64,000 bases of DNA, taken from positions 186,001-250,000 of the forward strand of contig NZ_NNRM01000039.1 in the NCBI RefSeq assembly GCF_002252525.1. Reading direction: 5' to 3'. Source of the stretch: Brucella pseudogrignonensis (lineage in GTDB: Bacteria; Pseudomonadota; Alphaproteobacteria; Rhizobiales; Rhizobiaceae). The first letter of the stretch is position 1. Every line of letters begins with the position of its first letter. Shown piece after piece: positions 38,441 to 46,608 of the stretch. Made by a program: the position numbers and the translations under genes. The notes under the pieces are model-generated. The model was not told where the DNA came from, did no database searches, and saw only the letters and a program-made list of their open reading frames with translations.

Positions 38441-39568
38441 ATGCCATCAACGCTTTCTCTCCATGATTATGATTTGACGCTTCGGGACATCAATGCCATC
38501 TGCCGCGAGGCCTTAAATCGCGACAGACTCAGCTTTGACAGCGATTTCTTTGCGCTCGGGGCCGATTCCCTGACCTTGGTGGAAATTCAGCTGCTGATCG
38601 AAGACAAGTTTGGCATTGCGGTCGACTGGCGTGATATATTGCGATGCCGCAGTGTCTCTTCGCTGGCTTATTTTCTCTGTTCACGAGACTATCAGGATGC
38701 GCAGCCGCATAAGCAGGCAGCATTTAACGGCGTGACATTCTGCTACCGTGTCATCGGTTCCCTCAACGCCAACAGCGTGCCCAAGCTGATCATCGGCGGC
38801 GGCTTTCAGGACATGTATTCCCTGCCGCATCTCGAAAGCCTGCTTGCTTCAGACGGGCCGCTTATTTTCGTTGATGTGCCAGGGACCGGTGCTGCCGACG
38901 ACATTCCGGAGAATGCCGGCTTTGCTTTCCTCGCGGCCTGCATCAATAAAATTCTCGAGATCGAGACCCTCGCAGAAGTCGATTTGATCGGTATTTCCTA
39001 TGGCGGATTGATCGGGCTTGAATTTTCATACCAGTGGCCAGAAAAAATTGCCCATATGATCCTGGTGGGGGTCGCTGAAACCCACCCGCTGGCCGTGAAA
39101 GCGAAGCTCGATCACGCGCTTAGCCTGCTGCTTTCGGGTGCCAGAGAACAGGCAGCCGTTGAAATTGTCGAAAGCCTGATGTGCATGGACGCAACAAAAG
39201 AAGTGCAACTGCGGGACGAACTCTACAAATTATTGAAAACCGCTTTGATGTCCTATGCTGAAATACAGCAATCCCGCTTCGAGGCGCTACGCAAACGAAT
39301 GACAGAGCGAAAGCCTAGAACCGCCCCGGTCAAGCTTGACGCACCAACGCTGTTTGTGACCGGCGAACATGACAGCATCACTTTGGCAGAAGATATCGCG
39401 GCCTGCGCGGCGCTTTTTGAAACCGCCACCTTCTTCACGATTACCGAGGCTGACCATCTCGTCTTCATCGAGAGACCAACCGAGCTGGCCGAGGTGATCA
39501 TTCGCTTTGTCCATGGGATCGACTTCACCCAGGCGCCCTATCTCAAGCAATACCACCGTCTCGATTAG
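38441..39568 (+). CDS. Acyl carrier domain fused to an alpha/beta hydrolase
   Basis: 375-residue two-domain protein. Residues about 12-80 are a phosphopantetheine carrier domain with the attachment Ser43 in FFALGADSLTLVEI. From about 95 onward is an alpha/beta hydrolase with nucleophile Ser186 in GISYGG, an Asp in VTGEHDSIT and a His in EADHLVFIERP. The arrangement resembles the carrier-thioesterase end of a synthetase, but no NRPS, PKS or phosphopantetheinyl transferase lies nearby. It may be a free-standing carrier/thioesterase that accepts an acyl or aminoacyl group from an enzyme encoded elsewhere. The start at 38441 gives a natural N-terminus; in-frame ATGs at 38390 and 38342 are alternatives. 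Confidence 0.75.
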   Translation: MPSTLSLHDYDLTLRDINAICREALNRDRLSFDSDFFALGADSLTLVEIQLLIEDKFGIAVDWRDILRCRSVSSLAYFLCSRDYQDAQPHKQAAFNGVTFCYRVIGSLNANSVPKLIIGGGFQDMYSLPHLESLLASDGPLIFVDVPGTGAADDIPENAGFAFLAACINKILEIETLAEVDLIGISYGGLIGLEFSYQWPEKIAHMILVGVAETHPLAVKAKLDHALSLLLSGAREQAAVEIVESLMCMDATKEVQLRDELYKLLKTALMSYAEIQQSRFEALRKRMTERKPRTAPVKLDAPTLFVTGEHDSITLAEDIAACAALFETATFFTITEADHLVFIERPTELAEVIIRFVHGIDFTQAPYLKQYHRLD

Positions 39569-39595
39569 GCAGCGCTGGCCTGATCGCAGCGCCGA

Positions 39596-39628
39596 TCAAG
39601 AGCCGTTCAAGCGCCGTTCAAGCGCCGC
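39596..39628 (+). repeat. Three tandem 11-bp units
   Basis: TCAAG[A/C]GCCG[T/C] repeated three times head to tail at 39596, 39607 and 39618, in the convergent gap after the carrier/hydrolase gene. Confidence 0.75.
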
Positions 39629-39695
39629 AAAGCCCAAAGCCCCGTCAAGGCGCCAATGCGGCGCCTTGCAGACCGTCGCCAACGTACTGCGTGCC

Positions 39696-39743
39696 GTCCA
39701 GGAATTCGTCCAGGAATTCACCTAGGAGTTCACTTAGGATTTC
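39696..39743 (+). repeat. Four tandem 12-bp units
   Basis: GTCCAGGAATTC at 39696 and 39708 is perfect, followed by the diverged units ACCTAGGAGTTC (39720) and ACTTAGGATTTC (39732). They lie in the same convergent gap as the 11-bp repeats. Recent slippage is suggested by the two identical copies. Confidence 0.8.
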
Positions 39744-39812
39744 ACCGGGAAATTATCCCTCGCATTCGAACCGAATCCGGCGCCCTCCTGTGACAGAGAA
39801 TTTCGGTCTTGA

Positions 39813-41252
39813 CTAAAGGGGCGCTGAAAGCCGATGGGACACGTTCTTGACCACCGTATAGTGGTGCAGCCCTTCCGCACCGCCTTCACGGCCAAGTCCG
39901 CTCTCCTTCACACCCCCAAAGGGCGTTTCCGCGACAGAGGCTTCAAGCGTGTTGATCGAAACATTTCCCGCTTCAAGGCCCGACATCAGTCGATCGACAT
40001 TATCCGCAGAGCGCGCAAAGCCATAAGCCGCCAGACCAAAAGGCAGCGCATTGGCCTTGGCAATGGCTGTCTCAACGCAAGCAACAGGGTTAATCAGAGC
40101 CAGCGGGCCAAACGGCTCCTCCGACATCGCGCGCGCATCATCGGGCAGTTCCGCCAAGGCTGTCGGCGCAAAGAAATATCCATTGCTGTTCAGCCGCTCG
40201 CCACCAAACAACAGTTTCGCCCCCCTCACCTTCGCATCCTCGACCAGCATTGCCAAAGCCTCCAGGCGGCGCGCATTGGCAACCGGCCCCATATCGATAC
40301 TTTCCACCATTCCATTGCCGACGCGGATCGATTGCGCCGTTTCAACAAAGGCTGCGGTAAAACGCTCATAAAGCGCTTCGTGAACAAAGAAGCGGGTTGG
40401 TGAGGTGCAGACCTGACCGGAATTGCGATATTTGCGGCGTGCCGATATAATGCCGGCTGCCACCGGATCCGCATCCTCGCAGACAATTACCGGCGCGTGG
40501 CCGCCAAGCTCCATCAAGGCAGGCTTCATGTGCCGCGCCGCCATCTCCGTCAGATGCTTGCCGACGCTCGTTGATCCGGTAAAGGCAATTGCCCGGATTT
40601 CCGGGCGTGGGATCAGGAAACCGGAAATATCGGCCGGAATCCCGAAGACCAGATTAAGCACGCCGGCAGGCAAACCGGCATCCACCAGCGCCCGGGCAAC
40701 ATGAACCACCGCCGTTGGCGTTTCCTCCGAGGCTTTCAACACCACAGAGCAACCAGCAGCCAGTGCCCCGGCAATCTTGCGCGCCGGCTGGCTCATCGGA
40801 AAATTCCACGGCGCGAACGCCGCTACCGGACCGATCGGTTCATGCAGCACGATATAGCGAATGCCCGGGGCGCTCGGCACGACCCGCCCATAAAAGCGCA
40901 CACATTCACCGGCATCCCACTCGAAGAACTCACAGCCTCGTATCACCTCAAGTCTTGCCTCACTCAGTGGCTTTCCATTCTCCAAGGTAATCGAACGGGC
41001 GATCTCTTCCTGCCGGTCACGCATCAGCGAGGCCGCCTTGAGGAGGACGGCAGCGCGCGCCGCAGGTGCCGTGTTCTTCCAGAGCTGGTAACCACTCCAG
41101 GCCGCCGCAACCGCTGCATCAAGATCCGCAGGCTCGGCAATGGCGACCCTGCCGATCTCGCTCTCGTCGGCCGGATTGATGATAGGAAGCGTGTTGTTGG
41201 TCTTGCGCCATTCGCCGCCTATGAAAAGCTGCACCTCGGTTTTTTGCATCAC
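39813..41252 (-). CDS. NAD(P)-dependent aldehyde dehydrogenase
   Basis: 479-residue ALDH superfamily enzyme. Conserved parts are the cofactor motif FTGSTSVGKHL, the general-base Glu in MELGGHAPVIV and the catalytic Cys in SGQVCTSPTR. Sequence by eye is near the succinate-semialdehyde and 2-aminomuconate-semialdehyde dehydrogenase groups. With 3-hydroxyanthranilate dioxygenase in the same cluster, oxidation of 2-aminomuconate semialdehyde (as NbaE/AMSDH) is a reasonable inference. It is last in the minus-strand cluster, separated by 210 bp from the previous gene, so it may have its own promoter. Confidence 0.85.
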   Translation of the reverse strand: MMQKTEVQLFIGGEWRKTNNTLPIINPADESEIGRVAIAEPADLDAAVAAAWSGYQLWKNTAPAARAAVLLKAASLMRDRQEEIARSITLENGKPLSEARLEVIRGCEFFEWDAGECVRFYGRVVPSAPGIRYIVLHEPIGPVAAFAPWNFPMSQPARKIAGALAAGCSVVLKASEETPTAVVHVARALVDAGLPAGVLNLVFGIPADISGFLIPRPEIRAIAFTGSTSVGKHLTEMAARHMKPALMELGGHAPVIVCEDADPVAAGIISARRKYRNSGQVCTSPTRFFVHEALYERFTAAFVETAQSIRVGNGMVESIDMGPVANARRLEALAMLVEDAKVRGAKLLFGGERLNSNGYFFAPTALAELPDDARAMSEEPFGPLALINPVACVETAIAKANALPFGLAAYGFARSADNVDRLMSGLEAGNVSINTLEASVAETPFGGVKESGLGREGGAEGLHHYTVVKNVSHRLSAPL

Positions 41253-41461
41253 AAAGCCTCTGCGATCTAGAAATTCGGGCCCAGCCCGGATCAGTCATTG
41301 CGAAAGAATGCGTCGCTTTAATTCATGCGACAATCCACGTTAAATCCATATATCCATGACATTATTCTCATGAATTGATCAGCGGCTTGAATGGTTTTGT
41401 GCAACCGCCGGCAATCACCGCAGGTTGCGGTGTCGCTGCAGACCCCATTTCAGAAACCGTG

Positions 41462-42346
41462 TCAGCCGATCGCGCGAATGCCCGCAAGCAGCGCTTGCGA
41501 AAGCTCTGTTTCTGGCGAACACCAATCCAACACAATATCGTAGTGGTTACGGTTCGCGACCTCGATCTGTCTCACCACCCCGCCTGCTTCTGCCCAACAA
41601 GCGGCAAAGGCGCGCGACTGCCGCGTGAAGCCCTCTGCCTCCTGTTGCGACCACGCCACAGTGATCGGGCAGCCCCGTTGCGGAATGTGGCGAATTGGAC
41701 TGAGTGCATCAATATCGGCAGGACCAAGCCTCAGCCATTGTTGCGGAAATGTTGCGGCCAGCGGCGCCAGTTCAAACAGGCCACTGACGGGCATGCCAAA
41801 TTTGACGATATCGGCTGGAAGCCGAAAATCATCTTGCCACCCTTCTGCCAACAACGCCGCCGCAAGATGACCACCCGCTGAACTGCCGCCGACCGTGATG
41901 CGCTCTCGATCAAGTTGAAATTGCTGCGCATTGCGCCAGACAAAGCCTAGCGCAGCCCGCACCTCACGGGTTATTTCTGCGAGACTGACATCGGGCGCCA
42001 GCCGATAGTCAACCACGACGGTCGCGATGCCTTCGGCCGCCAACATGCCGGCCATCATCGCGGAATCCTCCTTGCCGAGCGCCCGCCAATAGCCGCCATG
42101 GATGAACAGGAAGACCGGCAGCAATCCTTGCGAGCCCGGCGGAGCGAAAATATCAATCCGCTGTCCGCTCTCCTCATCATAGACCACATCAAAATGTCGG
42201 CCCCAGCGCTCACGCTGCGCAATGCTTTCTGCGCGATAAAGCTGCATCTGCGCCGCAAATTCCGCCGCCGAAACGGTTGCCTTGGCATTATAGTCGCGCT
42301 CAAGGCGTGCCGGATCGATACCGGCTTCTGAAGACAAAGCGCTCAT
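41462..42346 (-). CDS. Alpha/beta hydrolase, kynurenine-formamidase-like
   Basis: 294-residue hydrolase. The oxyanion motif HGGYWRALGKEDSAMMAGML and the nucleophile elbow GGSSAGGHLAAALL closely resemble the eukaryote-type kynurenine formamidase (AFMID), not the metal-dependent bacterial KynB. A catalytic His is in NRNHYDIV near the C-terminus. In this operon it may release the aromatic amine from an N-formyl or N-acyl precursor before ring cleavage. It starts 33 bases after the aspartate-dehydrogenase-like gene. Confidence 0.82.
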   Translation of the reverse strand: MSALSSEAGIDPARLERDYNAKATVSAAEFAAQMQLYRAESIAQRERWGRHFDVVYDEESGQRIDIFAPPGSQGLLPVFLFIHGGYWRALGKEDSAMMAGMLAAEGIATVVVDYRLAPDVSLAEITREVRAALGFVWRNAQQFQLDRERITVGGSSAGGHLAAALLAEGWQDDFRLPADIVKFGMPVSGLFELAPLAATFPQQWLRLGPADIDALSPIRHIPQRGCPITVAWSQQEAEGFTRQSRAFAACWAEAGGVVRQIEVANRNHYDIVLDWCSPETELSQALLAGIRAIG

Positions 42347-42379
42347 GCGTATACATCCTTGGTCATGCTCTATCTTTCC

Positions 42380-43186
42380 TCACATCACCAGGGATCCGAC
42401 CCGGTTTTCAATCAGTCGAACAAGGCTGAGCGCTGTCATTTCCGAGGATTTGGGGTTGGTCCTGAGTGGCGCATTTTCAAAGCGCAGCTGCATGGTTCCA
42501 AATGCACCCTCGGCAAAGATCTCATGCAGGTTGCTCTCGGCATCAGGGTCCGCCACCAATGTGACCTGGGTCTGATCAAGGCCAATTCCCGCAAGTGCGG
42601 TGATTACTGCGACATTGGCATTCTGCGGAAAGGCATCGGCCGTGTCGCGGGCGCTGGCGCTGAAGATCACTGTGGGCTCGGTAATCCGCTCAAGGTCAAT
42701 CAATTGCGCGGCACGGGTGCCCTGCCATGCCATTGCCGGCTTGGTAATCCGGTGTTCGACCCGATCAACGGCCAGTCTGGATGCGGCGGCGAGCGCATCA
42801 ATACCGCCAAGCGCGCCGGGCGGAATGATCAGCTTGCAGCCTTTCTGCGCAGCCAGTGCCTGCAGCTCTTCAAGGCGCCCCGCCTCGACAAATGCAGATG
42901 TCGACGACACCGCGAAATCCATGCCGTGCGAAAGTGCCGCCATGCCATAGGGAATAACACTCGAGCGACCCGCCATTTCGATCACCAGGCTCGCTTGCGT
43001 CGCGGCAAGGTCTTGTGGATCATCAATCAGCAGAGCGCCGTCCGGCAGCCCCTCCCGTGACCGCGAGCGGTCGCGCACGGCGACCGCAACGATATCAACC
43101 GGGCATTTGCGCTTAAGAAGAAGGCCGGCGACCCGGCTGCCAATGGCGCCCCAGCCGATCAGTGCAATTCTTTCAGATCCCGACAT
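42380..43186 (-). CDS. Aspartate dehydrogenase-like (NadX family) protein
   Basis: 268 residues from ATG 43186, the usual length for L-aspartate dehydrogenase. A Rossmann motif IALIGWGAIGSRVAGLLL is followed by the family core FAVSSTSAFVEAGRLEELQALAAQKGCKLIIPPGALGGIDALAAAS. Family members oxidise L-aspartate to iminoaspartate with NAD(P), or run in reverse. Inside a 3-hydroxyanthranilate-cleaving operon it might act on a related amino-acid or imine intermediate; that is speculation. It overlaps the preceding ATPase gene by 14 bases. Confidence 0.82.
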   Translation of the reverse strand: MSGSERIALIGWGAIGSRVAGLLLKRKCPVDIVAVAVRDRSRSREGLPDGALLIDDPQDLAATQASLVIEMAGRSSVIPYGMAALSHGMDFAVSSTSAFVEAGRLEELQALAAQKGCKLIIPPGALGGIDALAAASRLAVDRVEHRITKPAMAWQGTRAAQLIDLERITEPTVIFSASARDTADAFPQNANVAVITALAGIGLDQTQVTLVADPDAESNLHEIFAEGAFGTMQLRFENAPLRTNPKSSEMTALSLVRLIENRVGSLVM

Positions 43187-43874
43187 AGCCCTGCACCTTG
43201 TCATGCTCACGCTCCAGATCGGCACCACTGCCCTGCCAGACCGTCCGTCCCTTCTCAACGATATAATGGCGATCGGCCAACCGCTTTAACACCGCAATAT
43301 TCTTGTCGATCAACAGGATCGACTGCCCCATCTCACGCAAGCGCATGATGCAATGCCAGATCTCGGTGCGGATCACCGGTGCAAGTCCCTCGGTCGCTTC
43401 GTCCAGGATCAGCAATTGCGGATTGGTCATCAAGGCGCGTCCGATGGCCAGCATCTGCTGTTCGCCACCCGACAGCGTCCCGGCGGTCTGGCTGGCCCGC
43501 TCCTGCATGCGCGGAAACAGCGCGTAGACCTTCTGCAGATCCCAGGGAGACGCGCGCTTGCTGCGATTGGATGCAGTGGCAACGAGATTCTCCCGTACCG
43601 TCAGGGTGGGAAAGATCTGCCGACCCTCCGGAACAAGGCCCACTCCAAGCCGGGCGACTTTTTCCGGCCTGTAGCGCGTCGTATCGCGACCGGCTATCTC
43701 AACGCTGCCGCCCGTCGCTTCGAGCAGTCCCATCATTGTCCGTATCGTCGTGGTCTTGCCCATGCCATTGCGACCCATCAGGGTGACCAGTTCGCCCTCT
43801 TTCACTTCCAAACAGACATCATGCAGAACCTTTGAATGCCCATACCCAGCCTGAAGTCCCTGAATTTTCAGCAC
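43173..43874 (-). CDS. livF: Branched-chain-type ABC transporter ATPase (LivF-like)
   Basis: 233-residue ATPase with Walker A GRNGMGKTTT, signature LSGGEQQMLAIGRALM and Walker B LLILDEATEGLAP. It forms the LivF half of the ATPase pair and overlaps the LivG-like gene by 7 bases. It is part of the operon's five-component importer, whose substrate is more likely aromatic than a branched-chain amino acid, given the catabolic genes. Confidence 0.92.
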   Translation of the reverse strand: MLKIQGLQAGYGHSKVLHDVCLEVKEGELVTLMGRNGMGKTTTIRTMMGLLEATGGSVEIAGRDTTRYRPEKVARLGVGLVPEGRQIFPTLTVRENLVATASNRSKRASPWDLQKVYALFPRMQERASQTAGTLSGGEQQMLAIGRALMTNPQLLILDEATEGLAPVIRTEIWHCIMRLREMGQSILLIDKNIAVLKRLADRHYIVEKGRTVWQGSGADLEREHDKVQGYVGI

Positions 43875-44623
43875 AGCTGTTCCTCCCCGCCAAGATAGGC
43901 ATCCCGCACAGCCTGGCTTGACCTTATATCCTCCACCGTGCCCGTCAGAATGACACGCCCGTAGACCAGCACTGAAATGCGATCCGCGAGTGCGAACACC
44001 GCCTCCATGTCATGTTCCACAAGCAACATCGTTACCTTGCCGCGCAAGCCGTTGAGCAATTCGATCATCTCCCGACTTTCCAAGGCCCCCAGTCCCGCCA
44101 TTGGTTCGTCCAGCAGGAGGAGTTTCGGATTGAGAGCCAAAGCCATCAGCAATTCCAGCTGCTTGCGCCCGCCACTCGACAGATCTCCGGCGCATTTGTC
44201 GGCATGATTGGCCAGCCGGCTTCCGGCGAGGATCTCCTCAACCGCGTGCCAGATTGACCTGCGCCCTTTCAAACGGTCGAAGATCTGGAAATTATGCCCT
44301 TCGCGCATCTGAACCGCCAGCGCGATATTCTCACGCACACTCATCTCGTCAAGCAGCGTGCTGATCTGGAAGGTGCGGCCCAGACCGCGCGCGACACGTC
44401 TGGCCGCGCTCAATTGTGTGATGTCTTCACCCATCAGGCGGATCGAACCGGAACTGGGGGCGAGTTCGCCGCACAATTGATTGATGATCGTGGATTTTCC
44501 CGCACCATTGGGGCCGATCAGCGCATGAATATGGCCCTGCTCCACGTCGAGGGTGACATGATCGGTCGCAACAAGCCCGGCAAAGCGCTTGACCAGATCA
44601 CCAACTTCAAGAAGTTTGCTCAC
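43868..44623 (-). CDS. livG: Branched-chain-type ABC transporter ATPase (LivG-like)
   Basis: 251 residues from a GTG start at 44623, overlapping the stop of the LivM-like gene as GTGA; GAGG lies upstream. A longer frame to 44746 would run inside the permease gene. Walker A is GPNGAGKSTI, the signature LSSGGRKQLELLMALA, and Walker B LLLLDEPMAGLG. Confidence 0.92.
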   Translation of the reverse strand: MSKLLEVGDLVKRFAGLVATDHVTLDVEQGHIHALIGPNGAGKSTIINQLCGELAPSSGSIRLMGEDITQLSAARRVARGLGRTFQISTLLDEMSVRENIALAVQMREGHNFQIFDRLKGRRSIWHAVEEILAGSRLANHADKCAGDLSSGGRKQLELLMALALNPKLLLLDEPMAGLGALESREMIELLNGLRGKVTMLLVEHDMEAVFALADRISVLVYGRVILTGTVEDIRSSQAVRDAYLGGEEQLC

Positions 44624-45621
44624 GTCCGCACCTCGACTTTGCGCAGTCGTGACGACCAATGCCGAATTCTCAGCCAGGCGCCGACAATCCCACCTTTTGT
44701 CCCCATCACCACAAGCAGAAGAACAAGGCCCATCGCAAGCTGCCAATGCTCGGTCCAGGAGGCAAGATAGGTCTGAAGAATGAGGAAGGCTGCCGCGCCC
44801 CAGAGCGGACCAAAGAAACTGCCTACCCCTCCCAGAATAACCATCACCATCAATTCCCCTGACTTGGTCCAGTGCAATGTGTCCGGGCTCGCAAAACGCA
44901 TGAAGATGGTCAGCAGCGCGCCAGCGAGACCAGCGCCCATTCCAGCCAGGACAAAACCGTAGAGTTTGTAGCGATAGGTTTCGATCCCCATGGCGGTCAT
45001 CCGTCTTTCACTCTGCCTTATGCCGGAAAGCACCGCGCCATAGGAGGAATGCACGACGCGCCAGAGAAAGCTGAGATAGAGGATCATCGAGACAAGGATG
45101 ACATAATACATAGTTGTCTTGTCCCGCAGGCTAATGCCGAACAGATCATTGGCCTGGCGCACGATGATGCCGTCTTCGCCACCATAGGTCTTCAGTGAAA
45201 CGAACAGGAAAAACAGCATCTGCGCGAAGGCCAGAGTTATCATGATGAATTGCACACCCGATGTGCGCAAGGCCAGAGCGCCGATGAACAGCGCAGCGAT
45301 ACCCGAAACCAGCACCGCTGCCGCAACCGTTATCGGAAATTGATCGGAGCCCGGGATGAACCCGAAAAGCAGGGTGTCCTCAGCATGGTGGAAATAGAGA
45401 ATACCCACAACATACGACCCGATGCCGAAAAAAGCCGCGTGACCAAACGAAACCATCCCACCATAGCCGAGGATCAGGTTGAGACTTGCAGCGGCAATCG
45501 CGTAGATCATGATGCGGGCGACAAGGCTTGTGGCGGCATTCTGCCCCAAGGCGTCGGCCGCCAACGGAAACAACGCCAGCAAGCCACAGCCAGCAACAAT
45601 GAGCAGCATACGATAAGACAT
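44620..45621 (-). CDS. livM: Branched-chain-type ABC permease (LivM-like)
   Basis: 333-residue integral membrane protein with about ten hydrophobic segments and the family motif LNLILGYGGMVSFGHAAFFGIGSY. Translationally coupled to the LivG-like gene through GTGA. It forms the channel with the LivH-like partner. Confidence 0.92.
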   Translation of the reverse strand: MSYRMLLIVAGCGLLALFPLAADALGQNAATSLVARIMIYAIAAASLNLILGYGGMVSFGHAAFFGIGSYVVGILYFHHAEDTLLFGFIPGSDQFPITVAAAVLVSGIAALFIGALALRTSGVQFIMITLAFAQMLFFLFVSLKTYGGEDGIIVRQANDLFGISLRDKTTMYYVILVSMILYLSFLWRVVHSSYGAVLSGIRQSERRMTAMGIETYRYKLYGFVLAGMGAGLAGALLTIFMRFASPDTLHWTKSGELMVMVILGGVGSFFGPLWGAAAFLILQTYLASWTEHWQLAMGLVLLLVVMGTKGGIVGAWLRIRHWSSRLRKVEVRT

Positions 45622-45624
45622 GAT

Positions 45625-46539
45625 CTATCCTCCCACCGGAAACAGGCCTTTTGGGCGGAACAGCAGAACGATGGCCATCAAAAGATAGATTCCCATCGAG
45701 GCAATTCCCACGCCCAAGGCATCGGCTTGCGCGGCAGCCATCACATTGCGCAGGATACCAGGCAGGAACGCGCGCAGACAGGTATCGATGATCCCCAGTG
45801 AAATGCCGGCGATGAAAGCGCCTTTGATTGAACCCACCCCGCCGATGACCACCACGACAAAAGTTGCAAGCAGGATCTGCTCTCCCATCCCGACCTGAAC
45901 GGCAAGGATCGGACCGGTCATGAAGCCGGCAAGCCCGGCAAATGCCGCACCGAGTGCAAAGACCAGCGTGTAAAGCAGTCTGATATCAATACCCAATGCC
46001 CGCACCATATCCCGGTTTGTAGAGCCTGCGCGCACCAGCATGCCGATACGGGTCCTGTTGATGAAAAGATAAAGTCCGACTGCGACCAGCAGACCCGCGG
46101 CAATGATCATCAGCCTGAAAGGCGGGTAACTCAGACCCTCAAACAGCTCAACTGGCTGCGAGAGCGATGCGGGCAGCTGCGTGAAGACCGGCTGCCGCCC
46201 AAAAGTGAGAACGGTCAACTCATTGAAGATCAGGATCAGCGAGAAGGTCGCCAGCACCTGATCAAGATGATCGCGCTGATAAAGCTTCCGCATGATACCA
46301 AGTTCGATGGCAATACCCACCACCATGGCGGCGAGAATTGCCACTGGCAGCCCCAGCCAGAACATTCCCGACTGAACCGCGACAAAGGTGCCGATGAAGG
46401 CACCGATCATATAAAGCGACCCATGTGCCAGGTTGATCACGCCCATGATTCCGAAGATCAGCGTTAACCCGGCGGCAAGAAGAAACAGCATGACGCCGTA
46501 AAGAAGGCCATTGAGAAGTTGTTCGACGATGAGTGTCAT
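45625..46539 (-). CDS. livH: Branched-chain-type ABC permease (LivH-like)
   Basis: 304-residue membrane protein; the start MTLIVEQLLNGLLYGVMLFLLAAGLTLIFGIMGVINLAHG is the classic LivH N-terminus. Only 3 bases separate it from the LivM-like gene. Confidence 0.92.
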   Translation of the reverse strand: MTLIVEQLLNGLLYGVMLFLLAAGLTLIFGIMGVINLAHGSLYMIGAFIGTFVAVQSGMFWLGLPVAILAAMVVGIAIELGIMRKLYQRDHLDQVLATFSLILIFNELTVLTFGRQPVFTQLPASLSQPVELFEGLSYPPFRLMIIAAGLLVAVGLYLFINRTRIGMLVRAGSTNRDMVRALGIDIRLLYTLVFALGAAFAGLAGFMTGPILAVQVGMGEQILLATFVVVVIGGVGSIKGAFIAGISLGIIDTCLRAFLPGILRNVMAAAQADALGVGIASMGIYLLMAIVLLFRPKGLFPVGG

Positions 46540-46576
46540 TATGGAAACTGACCTTCAAAACAGATAATAACTGGGT

Positions 46577-46597
46577 GGCGCGCAACCTGTGCGCGCC
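46577..46597 (-). promoter_or_regulatory. Intercistronic stem-loop after the binding-protein gene
   Basis: GGCGCGCA (46577-46584) pairs perfectly with TGCGCGCC (46590-46597), loop ACCTG, 12 bases after the binding-protein stop. Such hairpins after a periplasmic binding-protein gene commonly protect that mRNA segment and reduce read-through, giving more binding protein than permease. Confidence 0.55.
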
Positions 46598-46608
46598 CGC
46601 AACCCGGC

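Noticed and set aside
39696-39743. CRISPR-like repeat
   Set aside because: Units are directly adjacent with no spacers and are too short.
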